DNA from: Seiridium cupressi
Lineage: Eukaryota > Ascomycota > Sordariomycetes > Amphisphaeriales > Sporocadaceae
Direction: 5' to 3'
DNA: 64,000 bases
Assembly (NCBI GenBank): GCA_036674765.1
Contig: JARVKI010000064.1
Location: forward strand, 1-64,000
In this document: one piece after another, positions 32,661 through 44,691 of the stretch
Layout: each line of letters begins with the position of its first letter
Position numbering within the stretch: position 1 is the first letter of the stretch
Made by a program: the position numbers and the translations under genes
The notes under the pieces: model-generated
The model's input: only the letters and a program-made list of their open reading frames with translations
Database searches by the model: none
Told to the model about the DNA's origin: nothing

Positions 32661-34382
32661 ATGGTTTCCTTTTCCATGGCCCGTACAAGGGCAACAGCCA
32701 TCGCGCTACTCTCCCTATCACAAATAGTCAACGCTATTGATTCGGCCAGCTTCGACTCAGGTACTTATGGCAGTGATGAAGAAACACCGTATCAAAGTTT
32801 TACTTCAAGTCCGCAGATCACACCGCCGGAGCTCCTCATCTACTCGAACACATCATCTGCTATCACCGATGGCTATGTGTTCATCGGTGTGGACGGCACT
32901 TCCGACTCTGGGCAGATGGGCCCATGTATCTACGACATGTCTCCAGGGGATAGGATGGGAACTCTAGTCTGGACGGGTATGGACTACAACAAGACGTTCG
33001 ATGTCAGTCTGCAGACATACAAAGGAGAGCCTGTGATGACCTTCTTCAACGGCACATTGCTGGACGGATTTGGCCACGGATCGTACTACATCCTAAATCA
33101 GTCCTACAGCGAGATCATGCACTTCTCTCCTGTCGGCTACCCTAATCTTGGAGACCTCCACGAGTTCCGCATCACCGATGACGACACCGCCTTAGTTACC
33201 TTGTACATTGTTCAACAGGCCGACCTGACCACTGTGAACGGCACTGAGGATGGCTACATTTACGAGTGCGCATTCCAGGAGATCGACATTGAGACTGGCG
33301 AGCTGATCTTTATGTGGAATGCGACGGACCACGTTGCACTCAACGAGACCTACAATGATATCGGCAGTGCTGGCGATGAGTCCACTCCCTTCGACTGGTT
33401 CCACATCAACTCAGTCACCAAGGATGATGATGGCAACTACCTCATCTCTTCCCGAACTACATGGACTCTTTACAAGATTGACGGCTCTACTGGAGAGATT
33501 ATTTGGCGTCTACACGGCCGCAATTCTGACTTCGAGGTCACCGATGCAGACTTCCACTGGCAGCACAACGCGCGCTGGACCGACACCGCAGCCCAGAAAT
33601 ACATCACCATCTTCGACAACCAAGGCGATGACGATGATACCTACTCGCGTGGAATGCTTCTTGCCGTGGATCAGGATGCTATGACTGTAACTCTCGAGCA
33701 GGAGTTCCACAACGGCGACTCGACCTACAGCAAGTACGAGGGTAATCTCCAGTGCCTCAACTGCAGCGATCTCTCCTCGACGAACTGGTTCCAGGGATAC
33801 GGAAACCAACCCTACTTTACGGAGTTCTCTGCTGATGGAACTGTCGTCCTGGATGTTCAGTTCGCCGTCGACAATGCGATCAACTCGTACCGCGCCTACA
33901 AGTACCCGTTGACCAGCTGGGTTGGTCAACCCACCACAAATCCCAACATCTCTTGGGACACCAGCGCCAACAGCGTGTACTTCTCCTGGAACGGTGCCAC
34001 CGAGGTCGAGACATGGGAGGTCTACACCGCTGACACCGCCAATAGCTCTGCGGATTGGACCAAGGTCGCGTCAGCGACAAGGACGGGTTTCGAGACACTT
34101 GTAGATGTCTCCGACTCCGACTTGAGCACCTACGTCCGCGGCAAGGCGCTGGACTCTTCCGGAAGCATTCTTGGCCTGTCGGATGCTACCGACGGGTCAA
34201 ACTTTTACACTTTGGGTGACGAGTCCACACCGACTTCTTCGTCCTCTAGCACTGGCGCTTCTGCTGCTGCCGAGAGCTCAGCTACTTCCACGGATGACTC
34301 CGACTCGGCAGCCATCATCATGGCTCCGGGAATAATGATGGGAGTCTCCCTGATCGGAATGGCTCTTGGTTTAGTTTTGTAA
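32661..34382 (+). CDS. Arylsulfotransferase-family (ASST-type) secreted, probably GPI-anchored protein
   Basis: Single-exon gene; the ATG at 32661 gives 573 aa. The N-terminus is a signal peptide (AIALLSLSQIVNA, cleavage near residue 27). The body matches fungal arylsulfotransferase/ASST proteins, a beta-propeller family, with the characteristic DWFHINSV, LYKIDGSTGEIIWRL and WQHNAR segments holding conserved His residues. About a dozen N-x-S/T sites suggest glycosylation. The C-terminus is Ser/Thr/Ala-rich (about 520-550) and ends in a hydrophobic tail (GVSLIGMALGLVL) typical of a GPI signal. Bacterial ASSTs move sulfate between phenolic compounds; the activity of the fungal members is not established. 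The frame extends three codons upstream through a TTG, which is not a likely start. Confidence 0.88.
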   Translation: MVSFSMARTRATAIALLSLSQIVNAIDSASFDSGTYGSDEETPYQSFTSSPQITPPELLIYSNTSSAITDGYVFIGVDGTSDSGQMGPCIYDMSPGDRMGTLVWTGMDYNKTFDVSLQTYKGEPVMTFFNGTLLDGFGHGSYYILNQSYSEIMHFSPVGYPNLGDLHEFRITDDDTALVTLYIVQQADLTTVNGTEDGYIYECAFQEIDIETGELIFMWNATDHVALNETYNDIGSAGDESTPFDWFHINSVTKDDDGNYLISSRTTWTLYKIDGSTGEIIWRLHGRNSDFEVTDADFHWQHNARWTDTAAQKYITIFDNQGDDDDTYSRGMLLAVDQDAMTVTLEQEFHNGDSTYSKYEGNLQCLNCSDLSSTNWFQGYGNQPYFTEFSADGTVVLDVQFAVDNAINSYRAYKYPLTSWVGQPTTNPNISWDTSANSVYFSWNGATEVETWEVYTADTANSSADWTKVASATRTGFETLVDVSDSDLSTYVRGKALDSSGSILGLSDATDGSNFYTLGDESTPTSSSSSTGASAAAESSATSTDDSDSAAIIMAPGIMMGVSLIGMALGLVL

Positions 34383-36878
34383 ACTATTGTTTAATAATTA
34401 CAGTAATATAATAACTTGATACGCTATCACACCTTTTTGAATACGAGTCTTTCAAACCAAAGCCGGGAAGACAGTCAAGACGTTGCCCACAGTAGTGTCT
34501 CGGTGATCTGACAAACCCACGACCACTGAGCCCTGGTTTTGAGCGGTAGCCTGAAGGATATTTTTATCTGCTCCATGGCTCGGGAAGCTTGGTCTCCATC
34601 CGGTATCTCAGACAGCAACTGGACGTGGTGCGGAAGAAGGGGCGAATATTGAATGCAATACTCGTATCGAAAATGGCATTCGCTGAGGGGTCTTCGTCTT
34701 CGTCCAGACCTGTAGGTATGTTGGCGTTGCCCTGCCAGGTTCACGGTCGTCGCCTAGAAGCCTTCCTTAAAAATTGGGACGGCACCTTTTATCCTCAACA
34801 AAGAAACAACATCATGGTCAAGCTAGCAGCTTGCAAGATTTACTAACAATCAATCATAGGATCTGAGTTCAAACACCGCTGACGCCTACACACACTTCAC
34901 CCAAGTCCCTGGCAGCAGCAAACTGCGCCATATATTACCCCTGGCAGCAACCTGCGCCCAAATCCCCGGCAGCAAAATGCGCCTCACCCTCTGGCAGCTG
35001 ACCCCGGTCTCAGTCATGAATAACCAAATTTAAAAACCGCGTCTAGGAAAATCCAGCGCCTGAACCCCAATCAAAATATCAAAGAACTGTAAGTATCCTC
35101 CCAATATTCCAAACGACTATGATCTTGTTTCTTTGTTCCTCTCCCCCCTTCCTCTTTCGTCTGAACTCCTGCTTACGACCTGCCTTTACCGCCTCCTCTG
35201 TCCCTTCTCTCGGATTTAACAGGCCCCATGCTTATTGACTAGCAAGTGTAATGCTGTATACTCCATATGCGTCTATGGTATTACGAAAGACTGACTAAGA
35301 GATCAACAAGGGTTTGGCATATCTGATTCGACAAGATGCTTGGCGTCGAAGGCGCAGACAGCATCAGGTCTCCATGAGGAGATTAAGAAGACAATGATAG
35401 TCTATAAATGGAAGATCTTCAGTTCATGTGGAGATCCTAATCTGCTGCTTTTAGGAAGGAAATTACTTTAAACCTCTACCTTGTATAAAATGAAATTGGC
35501 TGAGCGTTATATTGGCAACTCGGTTCAAGTCCGTTGTGACGTCTACCGTATCCAGCTCTTCCGAACATCACAAATCTTCCAATGTCCTCTACAGCTTACC
35601 TAGGAAGGTATATGGGCCGCCCTAGAACGAAGCTCTCTAGCTACCACGAAGCTTCCGAATATTTGCCTCCCACTCGTCGAACAAGATGGCAATTTCGAGG
35701 CCTTGCGCCGCGCAGCACCAATAGGCGGACGCTTCAACGAAATTAGTACAGAGGTGTAGAGTTTGTTTAAAAGTTTTGACGCGTAAACCACGAGAAATGT
35801 GACTGCTGATCATGGGACAGGCGAGAGAGTGACTCGACATGCGCAAAAAGTTCCTAGGTAGTCACTGCCAACATCGATTGGCCTCAGAGAACAACCATGG
35901 CTCTCGCCTACGAATTCATCTGAGCATGGAGAGGACAAATACAACCTAATGCATGGATCAAACCGGAAATTAGGGATACGCCTGCCCAGGAACTGCGGTT
36001 TCTCGAAAATCTAATCTGAACTACAGCATGCCAAAGCTTGTGGTCAGCAAGCTTACCCCAGCCGTGAATAACCATTATTAGCATTAGCAAACCTCGAGGG
36101 TATGCCTGCGAAAGACTGTCGCGCGGCTGCATTTACAGTTGCAACACTAAACGCTGTCACAAAAGTTTGAGAAAATCCTGCCGATTTATGGATTCGTACG
36201 CATTGACCAGATTGAGTGATTTGTTAGATATATTCGGAACAAGTCTTTGCTGTATCCTTCCAGTCTTCTTCGTGGGACGATTGTATCGCTTCCGCGGCTT
36301 AACGTTGTGTCATTTAGTCCGTAAGGTAACAATTCACAATGGTGTGGGATGACACCAAATCTTGATGCTAGCTTAATCATCATTCATTCTTCAAGTGGAA
36401 CTTGGCGAAATCCCAACCACTTGCCGGTGGTAGCTAATATGCTTGCCAATGCAGCTGATGAATTACTAAACATAGGCAATGACAGAATTATACTCGAACA
36501 ATATAAGCAATGTACCACATTATGAATGATGTATAATTATCAATCCCTAATTGAATCTAGAAGGCAGGCGAGTTGCTTGGTGGCTCTTGCAATCCAACAG
36601 AGGCCATCGACTCAACAACATCGTGGTCGAGTCGGTAATTCACAGAATAGCTAACTCCGGAAAAACAACGCTGTCGTAGGATCTCACAAAACTGGACCCA
36701 ATATTAAACCCAATGATTCAAACCAGGACGGACCGACTGTAAGTCGAATCTCATTAATTGCCTTTTCAATACGATCGGCCAAGATGGTATTGAAGTCCTC
36801 CTTTTCTAGAATCTTTTCCCTTTTTGGGAAAAGAAAAAAGGAGAGCACAAACTCCCAACCCGTCTATCCTTAACCATC
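34383..36878. other. Gene-poor stretch with a tandem repeat
   Basis: No intact gene. A minus-strand segment at 34475-34744 (HHVQLLSEIPDGDQASRAM, then RLPLKTRAQWSW) and one at 35637-35846 (EASAYWCCAAQGLEIAILF) read like pieces of real proteins and may be gene remnants; I cannot name the families. A degenerate tandem repeat lies at 34907-35007. Confidence 0.4.
34907..35007. repeat. Degenerate tandem repeat, about four units of 20-31 nt
   Basis: Four successive imperfect units share the core CCCTGGCAGCAA followed by TGCGCC, separated by variable AT-rich spacers. The last unit is partial (CTGGCAGCTG). Confidence 0.7.
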
Positions 36879-38250
36879 CTACAGCGGCCTGTGCAGGCGC
36901 ACGCACCATAGAAAATAATCCTCAAGCGGTAACAAGTTGAGCAGAAATCTGTTTCCCCACCACCCGAGGGCGCACACGCATGCTCCTGCCAGGGCGTCGA
37001 GGATGAAGTGGTTGGCGGTCGACACAATGGCGATCAAGATGACGAACGCGTATGTGAAGCCAGCGGTGAGGCATGCGATGCGGCGGATGGATGGCAGTCT
37101 CACCTGGCCGTAGCCAGGGACTCTAAATGAAATCTGGCGGCGATGATGAGGTGCTAGGGGCAGCATGGCGATGGTAAGGCCGATCATGAGCGAGTAACCG
37201 AAGTGGAGCGAAGGCATTGCAGCTATTGAGGGTCAGTCTTTGGTCTTGAGGTACGACATAATGGTAAAGTAAATGGCTTACCATATTGGTTGCAGAATTT
37301 GTTCTGTGTCCAGACACTGCTTTCTCCTCCCTTTCCATGCACGGTATCGACAAATCCATATGTTCGGCCTAGCGCGGCTTCTGGGCCCGTAGCAGTATCG
37401 TCGCTCAGCAGGCGAGGTGGCATACATGGCCAGGCGGTAAAGACGATGAATGCCAGCAAGTTGCACATGGCCATTGTTCGCCTCCGGGCCTGATATAGTG
37501 CTGCTCCTGCCGGGGATCCGGCCTTCTCGCCCAAATCCTTGCCTGCTTGCCTTTCATCGGTTCGGTTACGAGTGATGGTGTAGAAATACAGGAAGCCGAG
37601 GAAGAAGATGGTGCCGGGAATGTGTATGTATGAGTATATCCTGTTAATCCAGTGCATCATAGTCTCGTGTTGCATGAATGCCCGTTGAATGTGGGGCTCC
37701 CAGAAGATCTGGAGTCGCTTTTCCAGGGCGATGAGCTGTAGTGCATGGTGACGAGCGACATCGACAGTCTTTTCATCAAGTGTGAGTGCTCCGATGGCTC
37801 TTCCGATCTGGTACACCTGTTCAAATGATCAGCTCCGTCGGCGATGAGGAGGCCGGATATCCTTACCCAGTAAATCAGAGCCCAGTACCAACACTCGGCC
37901 AGGAAGGGGAGCTTCCGCAGCAGTCGGCTCAAGAAATAGTCCTGGAAAACAGCGGTATTCGGAGAAGTAACCTCGAATCGTAACCTCCCAAGCGCAATTT
38001 CTCTTTTCCTCCACGTTGGCTCTGGTTGTGATAGCAGTGCTCCGCCCTCGAGTAATGAGTCGTTGGAGTTTCGGGATCCAGGTGACTCGACTCCATCCGA
38101 AAAGTCGTCGACACGCTCGTCGAACGTCTTCTCCTTCCAGTTGTTGCCTCGCTTCCCAAAGAGCTTGTAATTTGTGTTGCGGTTCACGTAGACGCCTCCG
38201 AATAGGAGAGTGACCACGACGAGTGGCTCGGCAAAGGCGCCGACACCCAT
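36879..38250 (-). CDS. PAP2-superfamily multi-pass membrane protein (Aur1/inositol phosphotransferase-like)
   Basis: Three exons, 38250-37867, 37816-37282 and 37222-36879, with introns of 50 and 59 nt, encode 420 aa. There are several hydrophobic segments: residues 1-20, the HIPGTIFFLGFLYFYTI region, MCNLLAFIVFTAWPCM, and two near the C-terminus. The catalytic PAP2 residues are present: His313 in MPSLHFG and His378 with Asp382 in NHFILDALAG. This layout matches the PAP2-like family that includes fungal Aur1 inositol phosphorylceramide synthase and lipid phosphatases, so the likely substrate is a lipid phosphate or phosphoinositol head group. It is shorter and more divergent than Aur1 itself, so it is probably a paralogous, less studied member. 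The start ATG directly abuts an ATT trinucleotide repeat. Confidence 0.88.
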
Positions 38251-38269
38251 TATTATTATTATTATTATT
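38249..38269. repeat. ATT/AAT trinucleotide microsatellite at a start codon
   Basis: About seven ATT units on the plus strand. On the coding strand this is an AAT run ending in the ATG of the PAP2 gene, so repeat-length changes would alter the sequence right before the start codon. Confidence 0.9.
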
Positions 38270-39921
38270 GTAGTGGAGAAAGGATCGTCCTATCACAGAT
38301 AATCAAAGACCCGGAATAAAGAAGGATTCTAGAAGCGCCGACCTTGCCAAGTTCCAAGGCAGAATTAACAATTTAGGTAAAAGGAACAGTATAGGGCATC
38401 TGAGAACATGGCGAGCTGCTGGGAAAGCGGCGGTATTTGCATCTGGGCATGGAATTTCAGATAGCAAGGGTTTGACGTCAATGACGCGCAATGGAATTTG
38501 CTTGTACCCATCCCCTACCCACACGTATCTCGGGTCTTTGCGAGGTCAAGGGGCCATGACCCCAGCAGCCGATCGCAGACCCACAAGACTGGTGGTATAA
38601 AGCGACGCGATTTGTCTGGCGCATAGTCTGCACCTGCCACGTCGACGTTATCGCCGAGGCCTCGGAGCCTTGAGTCCCTATATGGGCCTATCGTCCAATG
38701 AAAATTGCATGAGCGGTCTTGAATTCGTTGCCAATGGCGATCAAACTGAGGTTGCCAAGAGCCGCTATAATAACCATGACGGAAACGGGGTGCGGCACCT
38801 GTCCGTTCACACTACCAAGGCTTGATCTTTTGCCGTACTTTCCGGGCGTTCCGATCAAACATGGCCGACGTTCATCCCATGCATTGACATCCAATTTTGC
38901 TGAAGAACACGGCCAGCCGTAGCCGCGACGGCGTCTATTCGACTCTTTTCGGAGTTTGTATACAGTTGCACCATCGTGCCGCGCCTCAACAGGGGCTGTC
39001 AAATCTTAGCCAAGCCGGGAGGAAGATGTCGACTCTGGTGGCGTCGACGGGATCCTGTCGTGCATTGCCGTTGCCCTCCGTTCGGTCTGTGAACCGATTC
39101 GGCCAACGGTCGACGCACGCCAAGCCCAGGAGGCGACCCACCACTAGTGATGCACTAAAGCCCGCTAATCTTAATCACGACTCAGGGTCACGCGACCGAG
39201 CGACAGGCGATAATGTAGGGCGCGCATCGAATTTTCATTTTCGCATTAGTGAATCGGGCAGGTCGGCTACGAAATCCACGGTTCGGCTTTTCACGACGGC
39301 GTCTTGGCATATCTCGGACTTCTCGACCATCCCGAACATGCCATGATACACATCGCGGATGCCTCGGCGAGAGCACGCACATGGCTGCTCCGGAGCGGGC
39401 TGGCATTCAGTGCCGATATTAAAATCGGTATTCGGCCAGCTATGATACCGCTCATGGATGCGTAGCCCAGTGGCGGTATCGGTATGGCCGAGGAAGGTCG
39501 AATTGCAGATGTTCCCCCTCTTTGGCCCGATCACTGGCATATGTCCAGGTGGGAGTGGGTAGATTTATTAGTGCGTCTGATTATCAACAGCCACTGGCAA
39601 GGCCTCCCCTGCTTGATCGATCGAAGAGAAGATCTTGCCGAATGTCCGTCTCCAGAACAAGTCCTTGGGGAAGTGAGACGGTCATGCAACGGACATTGAT
39701 GTAGAGCAATGCCGAAGATATCACATGGCGAAGATGCAGTCGGCTACCATCTATGTCTCTAGCTTCGGTAGTACATGTTGGATGGTTTGGCAAAAGACAG
39801 ACCGATTGTTAGTCAAGGCAAAGATTGGGTGGTTCTCAAACATGTGGTTTGGTGATACTCTACTATCTGATGGCTTAAATTTTAGGCTTGGGACGTGATA
39901 GCCAATTAGTGACGGCATCTT
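38251..39921. other. Intergenic region
   Basis: Promoter side of the PAP2 gene. Minus frames at 38688-39002 and 39235-39540 and a plus frame at 38897-39346 overlap one another and match no family; they are probably not genes or are remnants. Confidence 0.4.
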
Positions 39922-40539
39922 CTATGAACTTGACGTATGGCTCATTTCAACAGCCTCTTGTTCGGCATTACGCTGCATGCGCTTAACCATCTTCACGTCG
40001 ACCACCATCCTTAGTCGATGGATCCTCTCAATCCCTTCCACATGCAGACGTTTCGATTGTTCCTCCAGCTTCTTCCTCAGCTGCTCATGTGGCGTTCGCT
40101 TCAGCACCTCGTTCGTGACGCGTTCCAATGTGGAAGCCGTTTTGTTAATTTCTCGAAGCTCTAATGTGCGCTGGGGGAAAAACTCGGGTCCATCGACTTC
40201 GATTTTCCTCTCCACCACGCGAATGTCTCGTACAATCTCGGTGATATCATCATAGATTGTACGGACTAGCTTTTGACGCCGTTCTTCATCAGGAAAGTTC
40301 GCGAGTTGTTCAGCCTTGACAGCTTCTCCAATTTCGTAAAGTGTCTGACGAGGATGCGAGATTTTGTCAAAGATCTCTTGGGCCTTATCAATTGCGTGCC
40401 GCAGATGATGCCTCAAGCCAGCAGACGCTTCGTCGGGGCCGCTGTTTACATTTCTTGGCATTGCGATTCTGGTTTTGGGCGATAGCTGTCTCAATTGTTG
40501 CTTCCAATATTTGAACACTGAAGGCAATTGTAGAGGCAT
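39922..40539 (-). CDS. Hypothetical helical protein
   Basis: Single-exon frame of 205 aa. It is rich in charged residues and predicted almost all alpha-helical, with long amphipathic stretches such as LRHAIDKAQEIFDKI, DDITEIVRDIRVVERKIE and LRKKLEEQSKRLHVEG, suggesting coiled coils. No signal peptide or membrane segment. No family recognised. Two internal ATGs, at codons 27 and 176, are less likely starts. It lies alone between the PAP2 gene and a P450 pseudogene. Confidence 0.6.
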   Translation of the reverse strand: MPLQLPSVFKYWKQQLRQLSPKTRIAMPRNVNSGPDEASAGLRHHLRHAIDKAQEIFDKISHPRQTLYEIGEAVKAEQLANFPDEERRQKLVRTIYDDITEIVRDIRVVERKIEVDGPEFFPQRTLELREINKTASTLERVTNEVLKRTPHEQLRKKLEEQSKRLHVEGIERIHRLRMVVDVKMVKRMQRNAEQEAVEMSHTSSS

Positions 40540-41474
40540 GAATCAAGCTTTATATCTGTTTTGGCGCGCTTTTCCTTCTTTCTTTCTGTGTATCACAATC
40601 TCTTTGTGATGTTATGTCATGTCATATCATGAGATGACTTGTCTGGTTCAGAATTCGCAGAAAGCTTGACAATGAGATTCTTGTCTTTGTTTCCGGTCGA
40701 GCGATTCGCAGTAAAAGAAAAATTCTTCTCGTGTGAATCAGATAGCCTTTTCTCACTGTCATGGAGGGGCCACTTTGCATGAACAGACCCTAGGCACTGT
40801 TGAACAGCAACAGCAACACAATAGTGTCCTTAAGCCCAAGTGCAACGGAAAAGGCATAAATCATAGTTCCCGAAATTACGACACAGACCTAGCGGGCACA
40901 TTTATCAGCAAATGGTTTCTGCTTCCATGTCGTTAGGTTCAGGAGCAAAACCAAGTCGATATTGCATAACTAGTCAGTAGAGCAAAGCTGAAGCGAGTCA
41001 AAACATTACTTGGACATCTCAGGAGGTCTTGATCCTCGTCCTTTTCACTAACAAATATTTTCCTTTCTTATTATCTACCGACTCATCGGCCGTAAGCGCC
41101 ACTATTTTTCTCTTCGGCTCTCCTCCTCAGTTGCAACTTCTCCTTGAACGTCCTGATGGGTCATGTTTCGCATTCACTTCTTTGATATTCAGCCTATGGC
41201 CGTCAATTTTTTAGTTGCCGCCCATATCATCCTTGAATTAAACACTCATTGTTTTTATTTGATAACCAGCTACGAATCCATTTCAAATATTATTATGAAC
41301 TTGGCCGACCAAGAAACGAAGCTGACTGGATGAGTAAAGTTGACCTTCGCAATGTATATACTTTCTTCGGACTAACATCTTCTGCTACAGCATTATTACA
41401 CGCAAAGTCTACTCTTAGCATTTCACCACAATTATCAATCCATGCAGTGACCCAAAGCGGTTCCTTCAACTCGC
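40540..41474. other. Intergenic region
   Basis: AT-richer sequence with pyrimidine runs (41030-41260). No gene recognised. Confidence 0.5.
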
Positions 41475-42570
41475 TAATGCCTACACTGATCAGCTCTGGC
41501 AGCTTGCCAACAAATTTCCCCCCTGTCGACAGCTTCCCGCTCGCTCTCGCTGGCCAATTGGAAGTCGAACTCGGAAAGCAGGGTACTCATGACCTTGTAG
41601 ATATTAATCCGTGCAATTGTCTTGCCAATGCATTGTCGACCTCCCAGACCGAGGTGCATGAGGTACCTTGCTCGCTGGTTGATTTCCGGCACATCCCATC
41701 GAGAAGGGTCAAAGACGTTGTGCGAAGCGCCCCAGATGTCGGGGTTATGGTGAAATGCATAGTTGCATACCGCAACAGATGTCTACAGAATAATTGAGAT
41801 TAGTTTCTTGGACGGAAGACGCGGAAATTGGAGCCGGGGAGGTGGCACTTACACCTTGCCTGATGTGCCGTCCATCTATCATGGTCCCTTCGGCAGCAAT
41901 GCCACGGCGTGCCAGCGGCATGGTGAAGACGGGTGTGAGGCAAAAGTTCTCTCTCATACACACCATAAGATAGGGTAGTGGGCTCTCGACTTCCGCTACT
42001 GAATATGCTGGTTTGTTGACTGATAACTGCTCTAGACTGCGGTCCACCCCGTCGACACATCTTGCCACGATCTTCGGGGCGTCGAGCAAGTGATTAAAGA
42101 GCAGCGACGTAGTCGCACTAGCCGTATGAGTCCGGGGAATTCTGTTCTTCATGTTAGCTTAGTCTTCTCAAAGTTACACGATCACTTACATGAAACCAAA
42201 TGCTTCCGTTTCTAAATCCACCTGGCGAAGCTTCTCTCCAGTCTCGGGATCTTTGGTTTCAATCAGGCTCGTCGTTATCCTACTACCCTTTTTGCTAAAT
42301 GAGCGGCACCACTTCTTCCGCTGTGATGTTCAACTTATCCGGCCCATATCGCACGAACGGCCCATGCTTCTCGTGGAGTTCCGTCAAGTTGTACGGTGTT
42401 TGGGGCTTAGAAACTGACAGACCTGCCACAAATCTGTGATGGAGGCTATGAAGGGTCCCGCATACTCAGCTAGCGGATCGAAGTAGCACTGATATACAGC
42501 ATAAGCAATAGTGCTAACGACGACCAAGGAGCCAAGTATGTATAATATCAGATTACGACTCTCGAATATG
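41475..42570 (-). pseudogene. Cytochrome P450 pseudogene with internal deletion
   Basis: The minus strand keeps both ends of a fungal P450. N-terminal part (about 42570-42300): membrane segment YILGSLVVVSTIAYAVYQC, AEYAGPFIASITDLW, and LHEKHGPFVRYGPDKLNI. This jumps near 42285 directly to LIETKDPETGEKL, which normally lies about 170 residues later, so the middle is deleted. The C-terminal part has the I-helix remnant (THTASATTSLLFNHLL), the K-helix with Cys in place of the invariant Arg of ExxR (RENFC; codon at 41940-41942), an intron with a CTGTAG acceptor (about 41779), NYAFHHNPDIWG and the heme loop LGLGGRQCIG (about 41630). The loss of ExxR plus the deletion mean no active enzyme. Confidence 0.88.
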
Positions 42571-44691
42571 GTATAACAATAGTGAGACCATGATGAACAA
42601 CCAAGAATATTTCTAGCTCGGAGAAGGCGGATGAGCTTTACAGTCGTGATGCCAGGCGAGTAGACTTACGGTGAGATGGTCGTCATACACCTCGTTAATA
42701 AGAAGTAGACCACTATTTATGTCAATGGACACTGTCCACAGTCTAAAGCCATCTCGAGGAATTTTCATGTCTTCTCTGAGCTGACCAACAAAATGACCTC
42801 CCTCCAGATTGTACCTCAAGCAATGTATTAGGTTCAACTCAGTGCTTCCTTGATCGACGTGTTGTTGGGAGATATGTCGGGTAACAATGGCCCCGTGGTA
42901 AGCTTATAATGCCTTCGCCTTTTCGACCAGCTTTGCCTGTGCCGGGTTCTTTAGTGTCCCGACCTCAGAGAAGGTAGCTGCGTGCGTTCCACCTTGAGGT
43001 TGTCATTGTCGGCTTTTACCTCCTTGAGATCAGTGGATAGCCGAACAACCTAAGATGTAAGTTTCGGCTGTTCAGTGCTGAGACCAGCATTGTCAGGCCC
43101 AAGCTTCGTGGGCCCCAGTACTCAGCTAACCAAGGGTTGCCACAAGGCCCTCCAGTGCATATGGCGTGCCACTATCGTCGAGCGCCTGTTTCTTCTATGG
43201 TCGTCCGCCATCATCTGTCAGCTCTCTGTTGTGTACTTACTTACGATTGACCGCGGACGATTATGGCCGGCTTTCTCTGGCACAAGGTTCGTTCAAACTT
43301 AGGCTGAAGCTTTGTCTGATTAGGTTGCTGAAGCGGTTGCCCACCATTAGGTCGACGCATCGACTTGTTCTCTGTGCTGTTGTGACAGCAATTGATGATC
43401 TGATACCACCGTAAATGCAAAGACTTGCAAGTAGCATGATGCTCGATACTCCATCGAGGAACAATTTGATGATGTGACCCAAGAAGTATTGAGTAAGTCC
43501 CCATCGACTAGTTGCCTTCGAGAATACCCTCCCATTTTCTCTTCTTGGCAGCGTTAGCCATGGGGTGATATATCCGCCCCTGGGCAAAGCGTCGAATCTT
43601 GGGACCGCTGACATTGAGTGCAGAAGTGTTGAGAGTTTACTCCTTCGTGGAGTTACGGGGCAAAAGTCCGACATACGCCAAGACGGCCAACACGACTTCA
43701 TGAGCTAATGTCCAACAAAAGGCTTGACTCCAAATTGTTTGTCGTTCTAGGTGGCGCAAGCTCTCCGTTGCTGAAGCTTGCAAATAAATACCAGGAGGAG
43801 AGCTGGGTTTTTGCTGGATTCCTTGTTGGAGAATGATATGTTCAAAAATACCCCGTTGCATGCGCCGGATGAAAAATTCTTCTATCTTGTCTTCATAAGA
43901 TGAAGAACAGAAAGGGGGTGGGGGAGATTGAATTCTTCTGCAGCAAGAAGTCGTGAAACATTCTTGAATTTTGGGGGAACGGAGAAGAATCTCGATGGGG
44001 GAAAATTGACGACCGAGGATCATGATTGCTGCTGGTAGATATCAACTACTTCCATTATCGCTTTTGAAGCTACATTGCGGTCCAGCAACGGCAAACAGCC
44101 AAGCCGCGTTCGGGGCTGTGCTTCCTATCGATATACAAAGTTAGTCACATCCGCTGTTACGGGCATGAAGTTCACATCGAGATACCAAGACAAGCATATT
44201 TGTCCATGTCTGCCGCTTTATAGAGGATCCACGCCAACCCCCTCTATGGAGCGAGAGGTAGGTAAGCGCGTGGGAGAGCCAATATCATATTGGCATTAGA
44301 AGACTCCGAACGGTCAGGTACTCTCCTGTCAGCGGATGCACACCGCTGGGAGGGAGCCACGAAATCGACAGGAAGTCGGAAATGTACACAAGTAAAACGG
44401 ACGCCTATTTCTTTTTGGGTATACCATCTCATCTCATCCTAAGCTCGTGTCAACATCTATTTCCTTCAAAGGCCATCGTCGAAATATAATATGAGCGAGC
44501 TCGCTTGCTTGCTCAACCCTCCATGAAACCTGTACTAGATGCCGAATGCCCCTTTCCTGCAAACTAGCCACGAGAATTTAATGCATCTACAATGCGACAA
44601 CTGAGACATTCAACGCCCCCCCCTGGATCGTTTTTGGTTGTCAGGTATCACCGGCCGCGGTGTTCGCCGTACTTCATAATTCTTCAGTCCA
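42571..44691. other. Gene-poor stretch with unassigned remnants
   Basis: Overlapping minus-strand frames (43261-43701 and 43637-44023) include hydrophobic stretches such as TLAHEVVLAVLAYVGLL and FLDGVSSIMLLASLCIY. They suggest remnants of a membrane-protein gene, possibly part of the same decayed cluster as the P450, but no family can be named. The rest is non-coding. Confidence 0.35.

Noticed and set aside
35500..35560. tRNA-like boxes (GGCTGAGCG and GGTTCAAGTCC)
   Set aside because: Spacing is too short and no acceptor or anticodon stem can be formed.
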